From Sporosarcina cyprini (GTDB lineage: Bacteria; Bacillota; Bacilli; Bacillales_A; Planococcaceae), in assembly GCF_022048975.1 (NCBI RefSeq), contig NZ_JAKMHX010000018.1, positions 124,001 through 188,000 on the forward strand: a stretch of 64,000 nucleotides of DNA, given 5' to 3'. This document shows, piece by piece, positions 19,362 to 27,949 of the stretch; within the stretch, counting starts at the first letter, position 1; the number at the start of each line of letters is the position of its first letter. A program made the position numbers and the translations under genes. The notes beneath the pieces are model-generated. The model saw only the letters and a program-made list of their open reading frames with translations. It made no database searches and was not told the origin of the DNA.

Positions 19362-19778
19362 ATGAAAAAATTAGTAACCTCTATGCTTTGTATCCTCCTA
19401 TTAGCGGCTTGCAGCACGAATGATTCTAAGAAAGAGACTGAAACCTCAAAAAATCCTGCTGTCGAAAGTTCTTCTGACAGCGACACAACGAATGAAGCGA
19501 ATTCAGATGCTGCTGAGGATGCAGCTGCAGACAACGAGACAAGCTCGACAGACAACGAATTGGCCTCGTATGATGAATACGAGACAATTGCATCTACGAT
19601 CGACCTCGACACCAACAAAGGAATCGTGGAAACAGATAACAAAGGAAACCGCGTCATTTTATTTGAAGACGCCAATGGGAATAAAACATACAAAAGCATC
19701 TTCACGAAACATGACCGCTTTTTGAAAATCATTGATTTATCCACTGATCAACTATTGTTTAAAGATCGGCTCAACTAA
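19362..19778 (+). CDS. Putative lipoprotein with acidic Ser/Thr/Asp linker
   Basis: A 138-residue lipoprotein. Signal MKKLVTSMLCILLLAACS has the lipobox LAAC (Cys 17). Residues about 20-75 are a flexible acidic linker rich in Ser, Asp, Asn, Thr and Glu, and the C-terminal 60 residues look folded (ETDNKGNRVILFEDANGNKT). The ATG at 19362 lies 7 bases after AAAGGAG, which itself falls in the 19344 in-frame extension; 19362 is preferred. Function unknown. Confidence 0.8.
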   Translation: MKKLVTSMLCILLLAACSTNDSKKETETSKNPAVESSSDSDTTNEANSDAAEDAAADNETSSTDNELASYDEYETIASTIDLDTNKGIVETDNKGNRVILFEDANGNKTYKSIFTKHDRFLKIIDLSTDQLLFKDRLN

Positions 19779-19795
19779 ACGCAAAGCTTGAAACG

Positions 19796-19827
19796 TTCAT
19801 GGCGTTTCAAGCTTTTTGCATATAGAA
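19796..19827 (+). terminator. Terminator of the acidic-linker lipoprotein gene
   Basis: Perfect 10-bp stem GCTTGAAACG / CGTTTCAAGC, 7-nt loop, then TTTTT. Confidence 0.9.
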
Positions 19828-19901
19828 GTAAGTATATCGATGGAAGTATAGCCACGCCGTTAGATGTAAACCATAAATGTAAAGAAAGGAGCTGACTTTA
19901 C

Positions 19902-20309
19902 ATGTTGGAATTGCACACTGGCATCGAAGGCCTACAAGCACATTTCGGGCCGACAATGGAATTAATTAGCGACTTGGGATATAAATTAGGCGGCGGCTGG
20001 GATTACGACGGCGGCTGTTTCGATTCGGTCCTCTGGAGAGAGGGCGGCGAGACGATTTACTTACGCATCCCCTTCCATGTTAGCCATGGCGAACTCGATC
20101 AGTATCATACATCGATCGTTTTCCGAACCCCATATGTTATCAAACATGTCGTCAATGTCGGCTTGGACCGGGATGCGAGCTCTCTGACAACTGCGACGTT
20201 TAACCAATTCCAAGATCCTATCGATAAAGACGCGGAAATCCGTGACAAGAGCAGATGGGAAGAAGCTGGCGAACAAGCTGTTGAGGAAGTCATTACATTA
20301 TTGCAATAA
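19902..20309 (+). CDS. YugN-like family protein
   Basis: A 135-residue protein. The central segment GGGWDYDGGCFDSVLW and the phrase YLRIPFHVSHGELD match the YugN family of Bacillales, small cytoplasmic proteins of unknown function. The start ATG follows AAAGGAGCTGACTTTAC. The gene stands between a terminator on each side, the second shared with the convergent MFS gene. Confidence 0.8.
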   Translation: MLELHTGIEGLQAHFGPTMELISDLGYKLGGGWDYDGGCFDSVLWREGGETIYLRIPFHVSHGELDQYHTSIVFRTPYVIKHVVNVGLDRDASSLTTATFNQFQDPIDKDAEIRDKSRWEEAGEQAVEEVITLLQ

Positions 20310-20315
20310 AAACAG

Positions 20316-20339
20316 GAGCATGGAATTCCTTCCATGCTC
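20316..20339. terminator. Bidirectional terminator between yugN-like and MFS genes
   Basis: Perfect 10-bp stem GAGCATGGAA / TTCCATGCTC, followed by TCTTTT on + and by CTGTTTTTATT on minus. It serves both convergent genes. Confidence 0.85.
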
Positions 20340-20343
20340 TCTT

Positions 20344-21573
20344 TTAGTTCGAATTATTTGCCTGTACATATCCATTTTTTCCAGCCTTCATCCCGGAAAG
20401 GAGGATAATGAACGAAGCGATAAGTAACACAATCAAAGACACGGTCCAACTGCCCGTCATATCATGCAACGAACCGAACAGGACAGGACCGATCGCGGCA
20501 AGCAAATACCCGAAAGATTGTGCCATGCCTGACAGCTCTGCCGCTTCCACCGGTGTATGTGTCCGCAGCGTGAAAAACATCATGGCCAGCCCGAAGGATG
20601 CGCCGCCGGCAATGCCAGTGATGATCATCCATAGCGGTACCAAACTGGATCCGCCGAAGAGGATTCCACCGTACCCAATCAAGTAGAGCAGCACGATGAT
20701 TATTACGATCAGCCGCTGGTCCTTCAACTTCCCTGCAACTATTGGGATAATGAACGTCATGGGCAATTGAGCAATTTGCAAAAGAGACAGCATCCATCCG
20801 GCTTGGCCGGCGTCAAGTCCTTGGGATTTAAGCACTTCAGGCAACCATGCCGAAGTCGTGTAAAACAGGAGGGACTGCAATCCCATGAACAGCGTAACCC
20901 CCCATGCGACCGGCGAACGCCAAAGTGACGCAGGCCGTTTCGCCCTTGAACTCGGGAGGGATGTGGTTGCGTTTTTGCTGCGTTTTAATTGTGGCAGCCA
21001 AATAAGGATTGCAAGCCCTGTTAGAACGGCCCAGACGCCAAGTGCTCCCTGCCAGCCATACGATGTCTTTTCCAAAATCGGCACACTCAGCCCTGAAGCG
21101 AACGTAGCCGAAATATTCATCGAAACCGAATAGATTCCTGTCATTAATCCGATTTGGAGCGGAAAGCTAAGTTTCAGAATAGCCGGCAGCAGTACGTTAC
21201 CGAATGAGATGGCGACGCCAATTAAAAATGTCCCTGTAAAGAGAAATGTGATGCTTCCTGCTGACCGCAGCAAAATACCAGCCGTTAAGAGACAAAGTGA
21301 AAAGAATAATGTCGTTTCCATGCCGAAGCGGCTGCTCACTTTCGGAACGAGCGGTGAAATGAGTGCAAAGGCTAGAAGAGGTATTGTTGTGACAAAACCT
21401 GCCACGGCGTTTGGAATCCCTAAATCATCACGAAGCGGTGCAATAATCGGGCCGACAGAAGTGAGCGGGGCCCGAAGTGTAGCTGCAATACAAATGATAC
21501 CGAGGATTAAAAGCCAGCTGGCCCGCTTGTAGGTTAGCTTTTTTGAAATATGTATAGTTTGTTCCGTTTCCAA
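20344..21573 (-). CDS. MFS transporter, CynX/NimT family
   Basis: A 409-residue, 12-helix transporter. The N-terminal LILGIICIAATLRAPLTSVG and GMAQSFGYLLAAIGPVLFG near the end are characteristic of the CynX/NimT (YycB-like) subfamily, proposed to move cyanate, 2-nitroimidazole or similar small molecules. It starts at TTG 21573, 8 bases after AAAGGAGG. It ends at a terminator shared with the convergent YugN-like gene. The actual substrate is unknown. Confidence 0.87.
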   Translation of the reverse strand: METEQTIHISKKLTYKRASWLLILGIICIAATLRAPLTSVGPIIAPLRDDLGIPNAVAGFVTTIPLLAFALISPLVPKVSSRFGMETTLFFSLCLLTAGILLRSAGSITFLFTGTFLIGVAISFGNVLLPAILKLSFPLQIGLMTGIYSVSMNISATFASGLSVPILEKTSYGWQGALGVWAVLTGLAILIWLPQLKRSKNATTSLPSSRAKRPASLWRSPVAWGVTLFMGLQSLLFYTTSAWLPEVLKSQGLDAGQAGWMLSLLQIAQLPMTFIIPIVAGKLKDQRLIVIIIVLLYLIGYGGILFGGSSLVPLWMIITGIAGGASFGLAMMFFTLRTHTPVEAAELSGMAQSFGYLLAAIGPVLFGSLHDMTGSWTVSLIVLLIASFIILLSGMKAGKNGYVQANNSN

Positions 21574-21687
21574 TCAACCAACCTCCTTTTATTAGATTTC
21601 AAAAGACATAAAGAGCAGTTACAAGATCAAACTCGTTGCCCCCAAATGATTGCTTTAAAATGATAGCATACATCGAACCATAAAAAA

Positions 21688-21714
21688 ACGGATTCCAAAG
21701 TACTTGGAATCCGT
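21688..21714 (-). terminator. Terminator of the argCJBD operon
   Basis: Perfect 11-bp stem ACGGATTCCAA / TTGGAATCCGT with a 5-nt loop, followed on the minus strand by a T run. It lies 70 bases after the argD stop. Confidence 0.85.
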
Positions 21715-21783
21715 TAATTAATGGAACAAAAATGTCCCCTCTTATGAATAGCGATTCTCTGAACGCCTTAATTCAAGTGTTGT

Positions 21784-22932
21784 TTATGATACAGTTGCCT
21801 TCTCCTTCAGTACGGATCCGAGAATATCAATCGCTTTGTCGATTTCCTGCATAGAGACCGTCAATGGCGGGAGCAGCCTGATCACAGTCTGCCCCGCTTG
21901 CACGACAAGCAATCCTGATTTCTGCAATTCCTCGATAAAAGGAACAACATCGACTCCGCATTCAATTCCGACTAACAGGCCTCTGCCTTTAAGTTGGAAT
22001 GGACTCTCCTGAAACACTTCCTGCAGCCGTTTCTGTAAATATACCGATTTCGTGTTCACTTCATCCAAAAATACAGGATCGAAAATATGGTCGACAACCG
22101 CTTGAGCGACACGGACCGCTAATGGATTACCTCCGAATGTCGTGCCGTGTGTGCCGGGACCGAAGGCGTCTGTAAGCTCAGCAGTCCCTGCCATCGCGCC
22201 AATTGGGAATCCTCCACCCAGCCCTTTTGCAAGTGTCAGGATATCCGGTTTTAGCAAAGTTTGTTCATAAGCGAAACGGGTACCCGTTCTGCCAATTCCC
22301 GTTTGGACTTCATCGACGATTAACAGGATTCCTTTAGCGTGACAAATATCGGTGATCACTTTTGCAAAGTCGGGTGTGATCTCATTCACTCCTCCTTCGC
22401 CCTGGATCACCTCCAGCATGATGGCAGCAACTTCCTCCGTCGCAGCGGCGGTTAAGCTCTCGGGGTCATTGAATGGCACAGTGACGAACGAAGGCAGCAT
22501 CGGACCGAATCCCTGCTTCACCTTTTCCTGCCCCGTCGCCGCCATCGCCCCAAATGTCCTACCGTGAAAAGAGTGTTTAAACGTAATGATCGTATGCTTG
22601 CCAGTATATTTTCTTGCCAGCTTCATCGCTGCTTCATTCGCTTCCGCTCCACTATTGCAAAAGAACATCCGGCTCAAATGAGTATCTTGCAAGATAGAAG
22701 CGGCAAGCCTTTCCTGCTCGGGGCTTTCAAATAAATTCGAGATGTGCCATAATTGCTGGCTTTGCTCACCTAACGCTTTGATTAACGCAGGATGGCTGTG
22801 CCCGAGGCTATTGACCGCAATGCCGCTAATAAAATCCAAATAGGATTTGCCATCAGAATCCGTTACGACGGATCCTTTTCCTTCTACAAGATGAATGGGG
22901 CGTCTGGCATAGTTAGGAAACAAATGGCTCAA
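21784..22932 (-). CDS. argD: Acetylornithine aminotransferase
   Basis: A 382-residue PLP aminotransferase of class III. The PLP lysine lies in TLAKGLGGGFPIGAM; LLIVDEVQTGIGRTG and SGAEANEAAMKLARKYTG are family signatures. It converts N-acetylglutamate semialdehyde to N-acetylornithine with glutamate as amino donor. It is the last gene of argC-argJ-argB-argD and overlaps argB by 4 bases. Regulation is through the operon promoter before argC. Confidence 0.96.
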   Translation of the reverse strand: MSHLFPNYARRPIHLVEGKGSVVTDSDGKSYLDFISGIAVNSLGHSHPALIKALGEQSQQLWHISNLFESPEQERLAASILQDTHLSRMFFCNSGAEANEAAMKLARKYTGKHTIITFKHSFHGRTFGAMAATGQEKVKQGFGPMLPSFVTVPFNDPESLTAAATEEVAAIMLEVIQGEGGVNEITPDFAKVITDICHAKGILLIVDEVQTGIGRTGTRFAYEQTLLKPDILTLAKGLGGGFPIGAMAGTAELTDAFGPGTHGTTFGGNPLAVRVAQAVVDHIFDPVFLDEVNTKSVYLQKRLQEVFQESPFQLKGRGLLVGIECGVDVVPFIEELQKSGLLVVQAGQTVIRLLPPLTVSMQEIDKAIDILGSVLKEKATVS

Positions 22933-23708
22933 CTGAAAACCTCCTCCGCTTCAATAACAGTTCCGACGAGATGCTGATCCGTTATGCGGACGGTTGGAAT
23001 GCCTTCCTCGATACAATCGAGCGCCGCTTTGACTTTCGGAATCATTCCGCCATATATATCCTCTGTCTCAATCCACTTAACAATATCCCCGACTGCCACA
23101 CGATGTTGAACATTGCCCTCAATTTTAATTCCTGGCGTATCCGTCACCAGAAGCAGACTTTCCGCGCCGACTGCAAGCGCGACTTTACTTGCGACCGTAT
23201 CCGCATTAATGTTCAACGTCATGCCGCATTCAGTAGAACCGATGCAGGAAAAGACAGGAACGACACCGATACTTATGAATTGGTCAATCAATGGTTTATT
23301 GACAGACTTGATGTCGCCGACGAATCCATATTTGTCTTTATTCAAAAAGCCGCAAGTAAATATTTTACCGTCAAATCCATTCAGCCCGATTGCCACAATC
23401 CCCTCTCGGTTCAGTTGATGGACGAGCAATGGATTGACAGCTCCGATCAGCACATTCCGGACGATATCCGCCGACCTTTCACATGTGACGCGAATCCCTT
23501 CCATAATCGTGGACTGTATTTCATTTCTTGCTAGCTCCGCGTTAATGGCGGGGCCTCCCCCGTGGACAATGATGATGTCATACCCTTCCGCTTGCAGCCG
23601 TTTGAAGTTGGTAAAGAAATGGCCGCTCAGACCGCCGAGCATGCTGCCTCCTAATTTGATGACGATGCGCTTACGATCGGTAGGTTGCATTGATTTGGAC
23701 ATAGTCAT
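22929..23708 (-). CDS. argB: Acetylglutamate kinase
   Basis: A 259-residue amino acid kinase. IVIKLGGSML is the phosphate-binding N-terminus, IIVHGGGPAIN binds substrate, and LLLVTDTPGI plus GMIPKVKAALDCIEEG follow in order. It phosphorylates N-acetylglutamate in arginine synthesis. The reading frame begins with ATG 23708, inside the last 38 bases of argJ; a second ATG at 23702 is also possible. The overlap suggests coupling. Confidence 0.95.
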   Translation of the reverse strand: MTMSKSMQPTDRKRIVIKLGGSMLGGLSGHFFTNFKRLQAEGYDIIIVHGGGPAINAELARNEIQSTIMEGIRVTCERSADIVRNVLIGAVNPLLVHQLNREGIVAIGLNGFDGKIFTCGFLNKDKYGFVGDIKSVNKPLIDQFISIGVVPVFSCIGSTECGMTLNINADTVASKVALAVGAESLLLVTDTPGIKIEGNVQHRVAVGDIVKWIETEDIYGGMIPKVKAALDCIEEGIPTVRITDQHLVGTVIEAEEVFS

Positions 23709-24897
23709 ACGTCAAATCACACCCCCATGCTGTGCCGGAGCCGGATCCTGCATGTAAATGAACGGAAATCTTCACTTCCGGCTGTTTCAAATAATCGGTC
23801 AGCTGCTGTTCCGAAAAGAGGACCGGCTCTCCTGCCTTGACGACATATGTTGATCCGATTTGAATATCGATTTTTTCCGGATCGATTGCCGCCCCGCTAT
23901 AGCCAACGGCCGCAATAACACGTCCCCAGTTCGCATCACAGCCGAAAACTGCCGTTTTTACTAAAGGCGAACCGACCACTGTCTTTCCAATTTTCCGTGC
24001 CTCTTCGTCATTTATTGCTCCGGTCACTTCCACTTCAATCAACTTCGTTGCGCCTTCCCCATCCTTGGCGATCATTTTGGCCAAGTCTTGCGCAACCGCG
24101 TGCAATGCCTGCATGAAAGCCGGCCAATCCGGATGAAGCGGTGTCAGCGTTTCATTCTCAGCGAGCCCATTCGCAAGCGCGAGCACCATATCATTTGTCG
24201 ACGTATCTCCGTCAACAGTGATGGAATTGAACGTCCGGTCGGTGACAGATGCCAGCGCCTGCTGAAGATGTTTTGATTCAATGTTGGCATCCGTTGTAAT
24301 GAATCCAAGCATCGTCGCCATATTCGGTTCAATCATTCCTGAACCTTTCGCTGTTCCTGCCACGATGACTTCCTTCCCATCAATTTCAGTTTGATAGGCA
24401 ATGTTTTTTGTTACTGTATCTGTCGTTAAGATTGCTTGGGAAAATTGAATGGAGCCTTCTAAACTGGCAGTGGGCTGGAGCATGTCGATTCCCGCAAGCA
24501 ACGTCTCCATTTTCAGCTTTTCTCCTATCACTCCGGTAGAAGCGACTCCGACGAGCTGTGGATCAATCCCTAGCTTTTCTGCCGTTTTCTGCTGCATAGT
24601 GTATGCGTCTGCCAACCCTTGTTTTCCTGTGCAGGCATTGGCATTGCCTGAATTGATAATGACCGCCTGCATTTTGCCAGTTTCATAGACGACTTGTTTC
24701 GTCACCTGTAAGGGAGCCGCCTGGATCTGGTTCGTCGTAAAGACGCCTGCAACACTGGCGGGGATTTCACTGACAAGTAAAGCCAAATCATTTTTCTTAT
24801 GCTTCAGACCGCAATGCACACCGACCGCTTGAAACCCTTTGGGTGAGACGATATTCCGTTTTGAAATCCGCTTGATTTGTTGTACAGCTACTGTCAT
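23671..24897 (-). CDS. argJ: Bifunctional ornithine acetyltransferase / N-acetylglutamate synthase
   Basis: A 408-residue ArgJ. The self-cleavage site ATML is in EPNMATMLGFITTDA; the new N-terminal Thr is the nucleophile. It recycles the acetyl group from acetylornithine to glutamate and may also use acetyl-CoA. Its C-terminus SGTAWGCDLTYDYVQINATY is as in the family. The start ATG follows CGGAGGGGATTGT. It lies 22 bases after argC. Confidence 0.96.
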   Translation of the reverse strand: MTVAVQQIKRISKRNIVSPKGFQAVGVHCGLKHKKNDLALLVSEIPASVAGVFTTNQIQAAPLQVTKQVVYETGKMQAVIINSGNANACTGKQGLADAYTMQQKTAEKLGIDPQLVGVASTGVIGEKLKMETLLAGIDMLQPTASLEGSIQFSQAILTTDTVTKNIAYQTEIDGKEVIVAGTAKGSGMIEPNMATMLGFITTDANIESKHLQQALASVTDRTFNSITVDGDTSTNDMVLALANGLAENETLTPLHPDWPAFMQALHAVAQDLAKMIAKDGEGATKLIEVEVTGAINDEEARKIGKTVVGSPLVKTAVFGCDANWGRVIAAVGYSGAAIDPEKIDIQIGSTYVVKAGEPVLFSEQQLTDYLKQPEVKISVHLHAGSGSGTAWGCDLTYDYVQINATYRS

Positions 24898-24919
24898 ACA
24901 ATCCCCTCCGAATGTTTTA

Positions 24920-25954
24920 TTAAATAAATAAAGGAATGCCGGTCAATCCGGCCGTTTCCTTAAAACCGCATTGGATATTCATATTTTGGATCGCCTGCCC
25001 TGCGGCGCCTTTCACCAAGTTATCAATAACAGAAACGATCGTTGCCCTATTCGTCCTTTTATCTACTTTTACGTGGATATCGCAGTAATTGGAGCCATAC
25101 ACTTGATTCGTCCCTATGACGGCTGCATCCCGAATGATCCGTACAAAGGGGCTGCTTTCATATGCAGTTTCAAGACAGTCAAACAAATCCGTCTCTTGCA
25201 TATCTGCCGTGACTGGCGCATAGCTTGTCGCCATAATGCCGCGGGTCATTGGAACAAGATGGGTCGTGAACGTGATGGGTGAAGAAGCCTTGGCAAATTG
25301 GCAAATCGCCTGCTCAATTTCCGGGATATGCTGGTGTTCATGCAATTTGTATATTGAGAGGTTTTCATTCGTCTCGGCAAAGTGTGTGATGCGGCTTAGC
25401 GAATTGCCGGCTCCCGATACACCGCTTTTGGCATCGATGACGAGATAATCCCCGTCGATCAGCCCTGATTTTATCAATGGCAGCAAAGAGAGCAAAACTG
25501 CAGTTGGATAACAACCCGGATTGGCGATTAGCTGCGATTCAGAAATGGCGGAACGGTTCCATTCCGATAGTCCGTACACACTGGCTTCAAGCATTTCTTC
25601 CGTGGCGGGCTGCTTCTTATACCAGTGACTATAATCATCCGGATTTTTCAACCGAAAATCTCCCGATAGGTCAATTAACTTCGGCTTCTTCCCAAGCAAA
25701 GATGGAAAGAGGGTACTCGTCACCCCTGCCGGCGTACTGGCGAAAACAATATCCAGCTCGGCTAACACATCCAAGTCAATCGAGTGCAGCGGCACATCGT
25801 ATAGACCTTTCAAATGTGCATACTTGGCAGAGTAATTCACGCCCTCTTCAGAAGAAGTGAATAAACTGATTTGTTCCACTCCCGGATGCCCATGGAGCAG
25901 ACGAAGCAATTCGACCCCTCCGTAACCCGTAGCACCAATGATTCCAACCTTCAA
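24920..25954 (-). CDS. argC: N-acetyl-gamma-glutamyl-phosphate reductase
   Basis: A 344-residue NADP-dependent reductase. The Rossmann start VGIIGATGYGGVELLRLL and catalytic Cys in IANPGCYPTAVLLSLLPL are clear. The open frame runs to 26011, but the TTG at 25954 lies 8 bases after AAAGGGG and gives the family length; the extra N-terminal residues would also cover the promoter. First gene of argCJBD. Confidence 0.95.
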   Translation of the reverse strand: MKVGIIGATGYGGVELLRLLHGHPGVEQISLFTSSEEGVNYSAKYAHLKGLYDVPLHSIDLDVLAELDIVFASTPAGVTSTLFPSLLGKKPKLIDLSGDFRLKNPDDYSHWYKKQPATEEMLEASVYGLSEWNRSAISESQLIANPGCYPTAVLLSLLPLIKSGLIDGDYLVIDAKSGVSGAGNSLSRITHFAETNENLSIYKLHEHQHIPEIEQAICQFAKASSPITFTTHLVPMTRGIMATSYAPVTADMQETDLFDCLETAYESSPFVRIIRDAAVIGTNQVYGSNYCDIHVKVDKRTNRATIVSVIDNLVKGAAGQAIQNMNIQCGFKETAGLTGIPLFI

Positions 25955-25982
25955 CACCCTCACCCCTTTTGTGATTATGATT

Positions 25983-26011
25983 AGTATACTTATGCATAAA
26001 TATAAAGTCAA
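25983..26011 (-). promoter_or_regulatory. argC promoter with ARG-box-like sequence
   Basis: On the minus strand TTGACT (26006-26011), a 17-base spacer and TATACT (25983-25988) form a strong housekeeping promoter. The spacer contains an AT-rich near-palindrome around TTTATGCATAAG, resembling an ArgR/AhrC operator, so arginine could block polymerase binding. Confidence 0.75.
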
Positions 26012-26088
26012 CTGTATTTTTATTAATTTTACAAACTATTTCATTTTACCTGGGGTAACATCTTGTTTTGCATTCAAGCGGATTATGA

Positions 26089-26115
26089 TATAATCTTTTT
26101 ATTACTTGGTACTAA
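26089..26115 (+). promoter_or_regulatory. fabI extended -10 and FapR-type operator
   Basis: TGATATAAT (26087-26095 region) is an extended -10. Just downstream, 26099-26115 reads TTATTACTTGGTACTAA, matching the remembered FapR operator TTAGTACCTRGTACTAA at 15 of 17 positions. FapR represses fatty-acid genes, including fabI in B. subtilis, and is relieved by malonyl-CoA. Confidence 0.8.
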
Positions 26116-26153
26116 TAGAAGGTGATAGTTTGTCGCCAAATCAGGAGGTCATT

Positions 26154-26933
26154 ATGGAGGATTTGCTGAAGCTGAAAGGGAAAAATATTGTCGTCATGGG
26201 TGTGGCAAATGAACGGAGCATCGCATGGGGCGTAGCAAAATCACTTTTCGACGTTGGTGCGAATGTGATTTTCACGTACCGGAAAGAACGGTCATTAGCA
26301 AAGCTGGAAAAAGCATTAGAGAAAGCTGGCTTAGAACCAAAAATGATCGTCCAATGTGATGTTAACGAAGATGAAAGCATTGAACATGCCTTCACGTTAA
26401 TTGGCGAAACATTGGGCACGATCCACGGGGTTGTTCATTCCATTGCGTTTGCACATGCCGAAGACTTGCATGCAGATTATATTAATACATCCAGAAGCGG
26501 TTACGCATTCGCTCAAGATTCCAGCTCATATTCACTTGTTGCAACCGCACGGGAGGCTCGCCGTTTCATGACAGAAGGCGGTTCCATCATTACGATGAGT
26601 TATTTAGGCGCCGAACGCGTCTTGGAAGGATACAATGTAATGGGCGTTGCAAAGGCGGCACTCGAAGCATCGGTCCGTTATTTGGCTAGCGACCTGGGCA
26701 AGGACGCCATCCGGATCAACGCCATTTCAGCTGGGGCTGTGCGTACCCTATCCGCGAAAGGCGTTCCGTCCTTCAACACCATTCTTGGTCAAATCGAAGA
26801 ACGCGCACCGCTCAAGCGCAATATCACAAACGAAGAAGTCGCCAAAATGTCCATCGCCATGCTAAGCGATCTATCATCTGGCGTGACAGGCGAAGTCATT
26901 TACGTGGATGCAGGATATCACATAATGGGATAA
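26154..26933 (+). CDS. fabI: Enoyl-[acyl-carrier-protein] reductase (NADH), FabI
   Basis: A 259-residue short-chain dehydrogenase-type enoyl-ACP reductase. The cofactor loop GVANERSIAWG, the TMSYLGAERVLEGYNVMGVA catalytic stretch (Tyr and Lys of the YX6K motif) and ISAGAVRTLSAKG are diagnostic for FabI. It makes the last step of each fatty acid elongation cycle and is the triclosan target. The frame opens at 26106, but ATG 26154 sits right after AGGAGG and matches FabI N-termini. Monocistronic and likely FapR-controlled. Confidence 0.96.
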   Translation: MEDLLKLKGKNIVVMGVANERSIAWGVAKSLFDVGANVIFTYRKERSLAKLEKALEKAGLEPKMIVQCDVNEDESIEHAFTLIGETLGTIHGVVHSIAFAHAEDLHADYINTSRSGYAFAQDSSSYSLVATAREARRFMTEGGSIITMSYLGAERVLEGYNVMGVAKAALEASVRYLASDLGKDAIRINAISAGAVRTLSAKGVPSFNTILGQIEERAPLKRNITNEEVAKMSIAMLSDLSSGVTGEVIYVDAGYHIMG

Positions 26934-26938
26934 AAAAG

Positions 26939-26965
26939 TCGGCAGGGATGGTATGTCCCTGCCGA
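26939..26965 (+). terminator. fabI terminator
   Basis: Perfect 10-bp stem TCGGCAGGGA / TCCCTGCCGA, 7-nt loop, followed by TTTTTTA. Confidence 0.92.
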
Positions 26966-27015
26966 TTTTTTATTGATTTGATTTGGTGCGGGCGGCTGCT
27001 TCGAATTAACTTCAG

Positions 27016-27270
27016 CTGAACGCAATAAATCGATTTGAACGCCATTAACTCCGGATGAACGCCAATAAATCGTTTTGAACGCCAATAACTCCGGATGAAC
27101 GCCAATAAATCGATTTGAACGCCATTAACTCCGGGTGAACGCCAATAAATCGATTTGAACGCCATTAACTCCGGGTGAACGCCATTAAATCGATTTGAAC
27201 GCCAATAACTCCAGATGAACGCCATTAAATCGATTTGAACGCCATTAACTCCGGATGAACGCCAATAAAG
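27016..27270. repeat. Tandem array of about 13 phased 20-nt units
   Basis: TGAACGCC returns exactly every 20 bases from 27036 to 27256, with one earlier copy shortened to 19. Two unit types alternate: TGAACGCCAATAAATCGATT and TGAACGCCATTAACTCCGGA, making a 40-bp dimer. It lies between the fabI terminator and the convergent GNAT gene; a minus-strand frame through it is only a by-product of the repeat. Confidence 0.95.
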
Positions 27271-27342
27271 GGCGCTTCTGTTAAGCTTCTTTCAGCCTGA
27301 TGCATGCTAACTCCCTAACCGATTCCTCTAACGTCTTAATAA

Positions 27343-27828
27343 CTATTTCTTATGTACATCACTGTTCTCTAAACAGCAAATCAATGGATACACCATGCTG
27401 ATTTCATCCTCGTCCACTTCCCCCGTATGCTGGAAGCCTGCACTTTCATATAGCTTACATGCCACTTCATCGTCTTCGTGATAACAAAGGGTGATCGCTT
27501 CATGTCTCCCTTCCGTTCCAATTAACGACATCCACTCCTGCAAGGCGGCTCTGCCATAGCCCCGGCCTTGATATTGTTCTCCAATCATAAACTGATCCAG
27601 CACACAATAGATCTTTCCGTTTTCTTCGTAGTCCCGCTGCATCAGCACGCCTATGGGTAATTCCGCATGATAGATTGCATGGACATGGCTATTTTGGCTC
27701 CTGTATACGTATGCCCTTGCCATGATAGTGACGTTCGGAGCGACATACTTGCTCTGCTCTTTCTTCACTTTTAATGAATTAAGTAAACGCCAATTGTCTG
27801 GTGTTATCTCCCTAAAATGAATGGTCAT
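27343..27828 (-). CDS. GNAT acetyltransferase, spermidine/BltD-like
   Basis: A 161-residue GNAT protein. Motif A reads FMIGEQYQGRGYGRAALQEW, and DEVACKLYESAGFQHTGEVD is motif B. FREITPDNWRLLNSLKV is the N-terminal pattern of BltD/PaiA-like polyamine acetyltransferases. The start ATG follows GGGGGAGGGATAGG. The substrate is inferred only from resemblance. Monocistronic. Confidence 0.83.
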   Translation of the reverse strand: MTIHFREITPDNWRLLNSLKVKKEQSKYVAPNVTIMARAYVYRSQNSHVHAIYHAELPIGVLMQRDYEENGKIYCVLDQFMIGEQYQGRGYGRAALQEWMSLIGTEGRHEAITLCYHEDDEVACKLYESAGFQHTGEVDEDEISMVYPLICCLENSDVHKK

Positions 27829-27949
27829 CCTATCCCTCCCCCTACTGCTTATCTATTATTTTACTGGTTCTCGTGGAGGAGTCTATCAAAGAATAGAAAA
27901 CTAGTAACTTCGTAGAGCTTTTTTCGTCTTAATTAATGAGGTGACTGTA

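Noticed and set aside
26896..27225. Minus-strand protein with WRS and GVH repeats
   Set aside because: The frame is only a translation of the 20-nt repeat array and runs over the fabI terminator; it has no ribosome site.
27016..27270. CRISPR array
   Set aside because: Units are 20 nt with only two alternating tails and no unique spacers; no cas genes are near.
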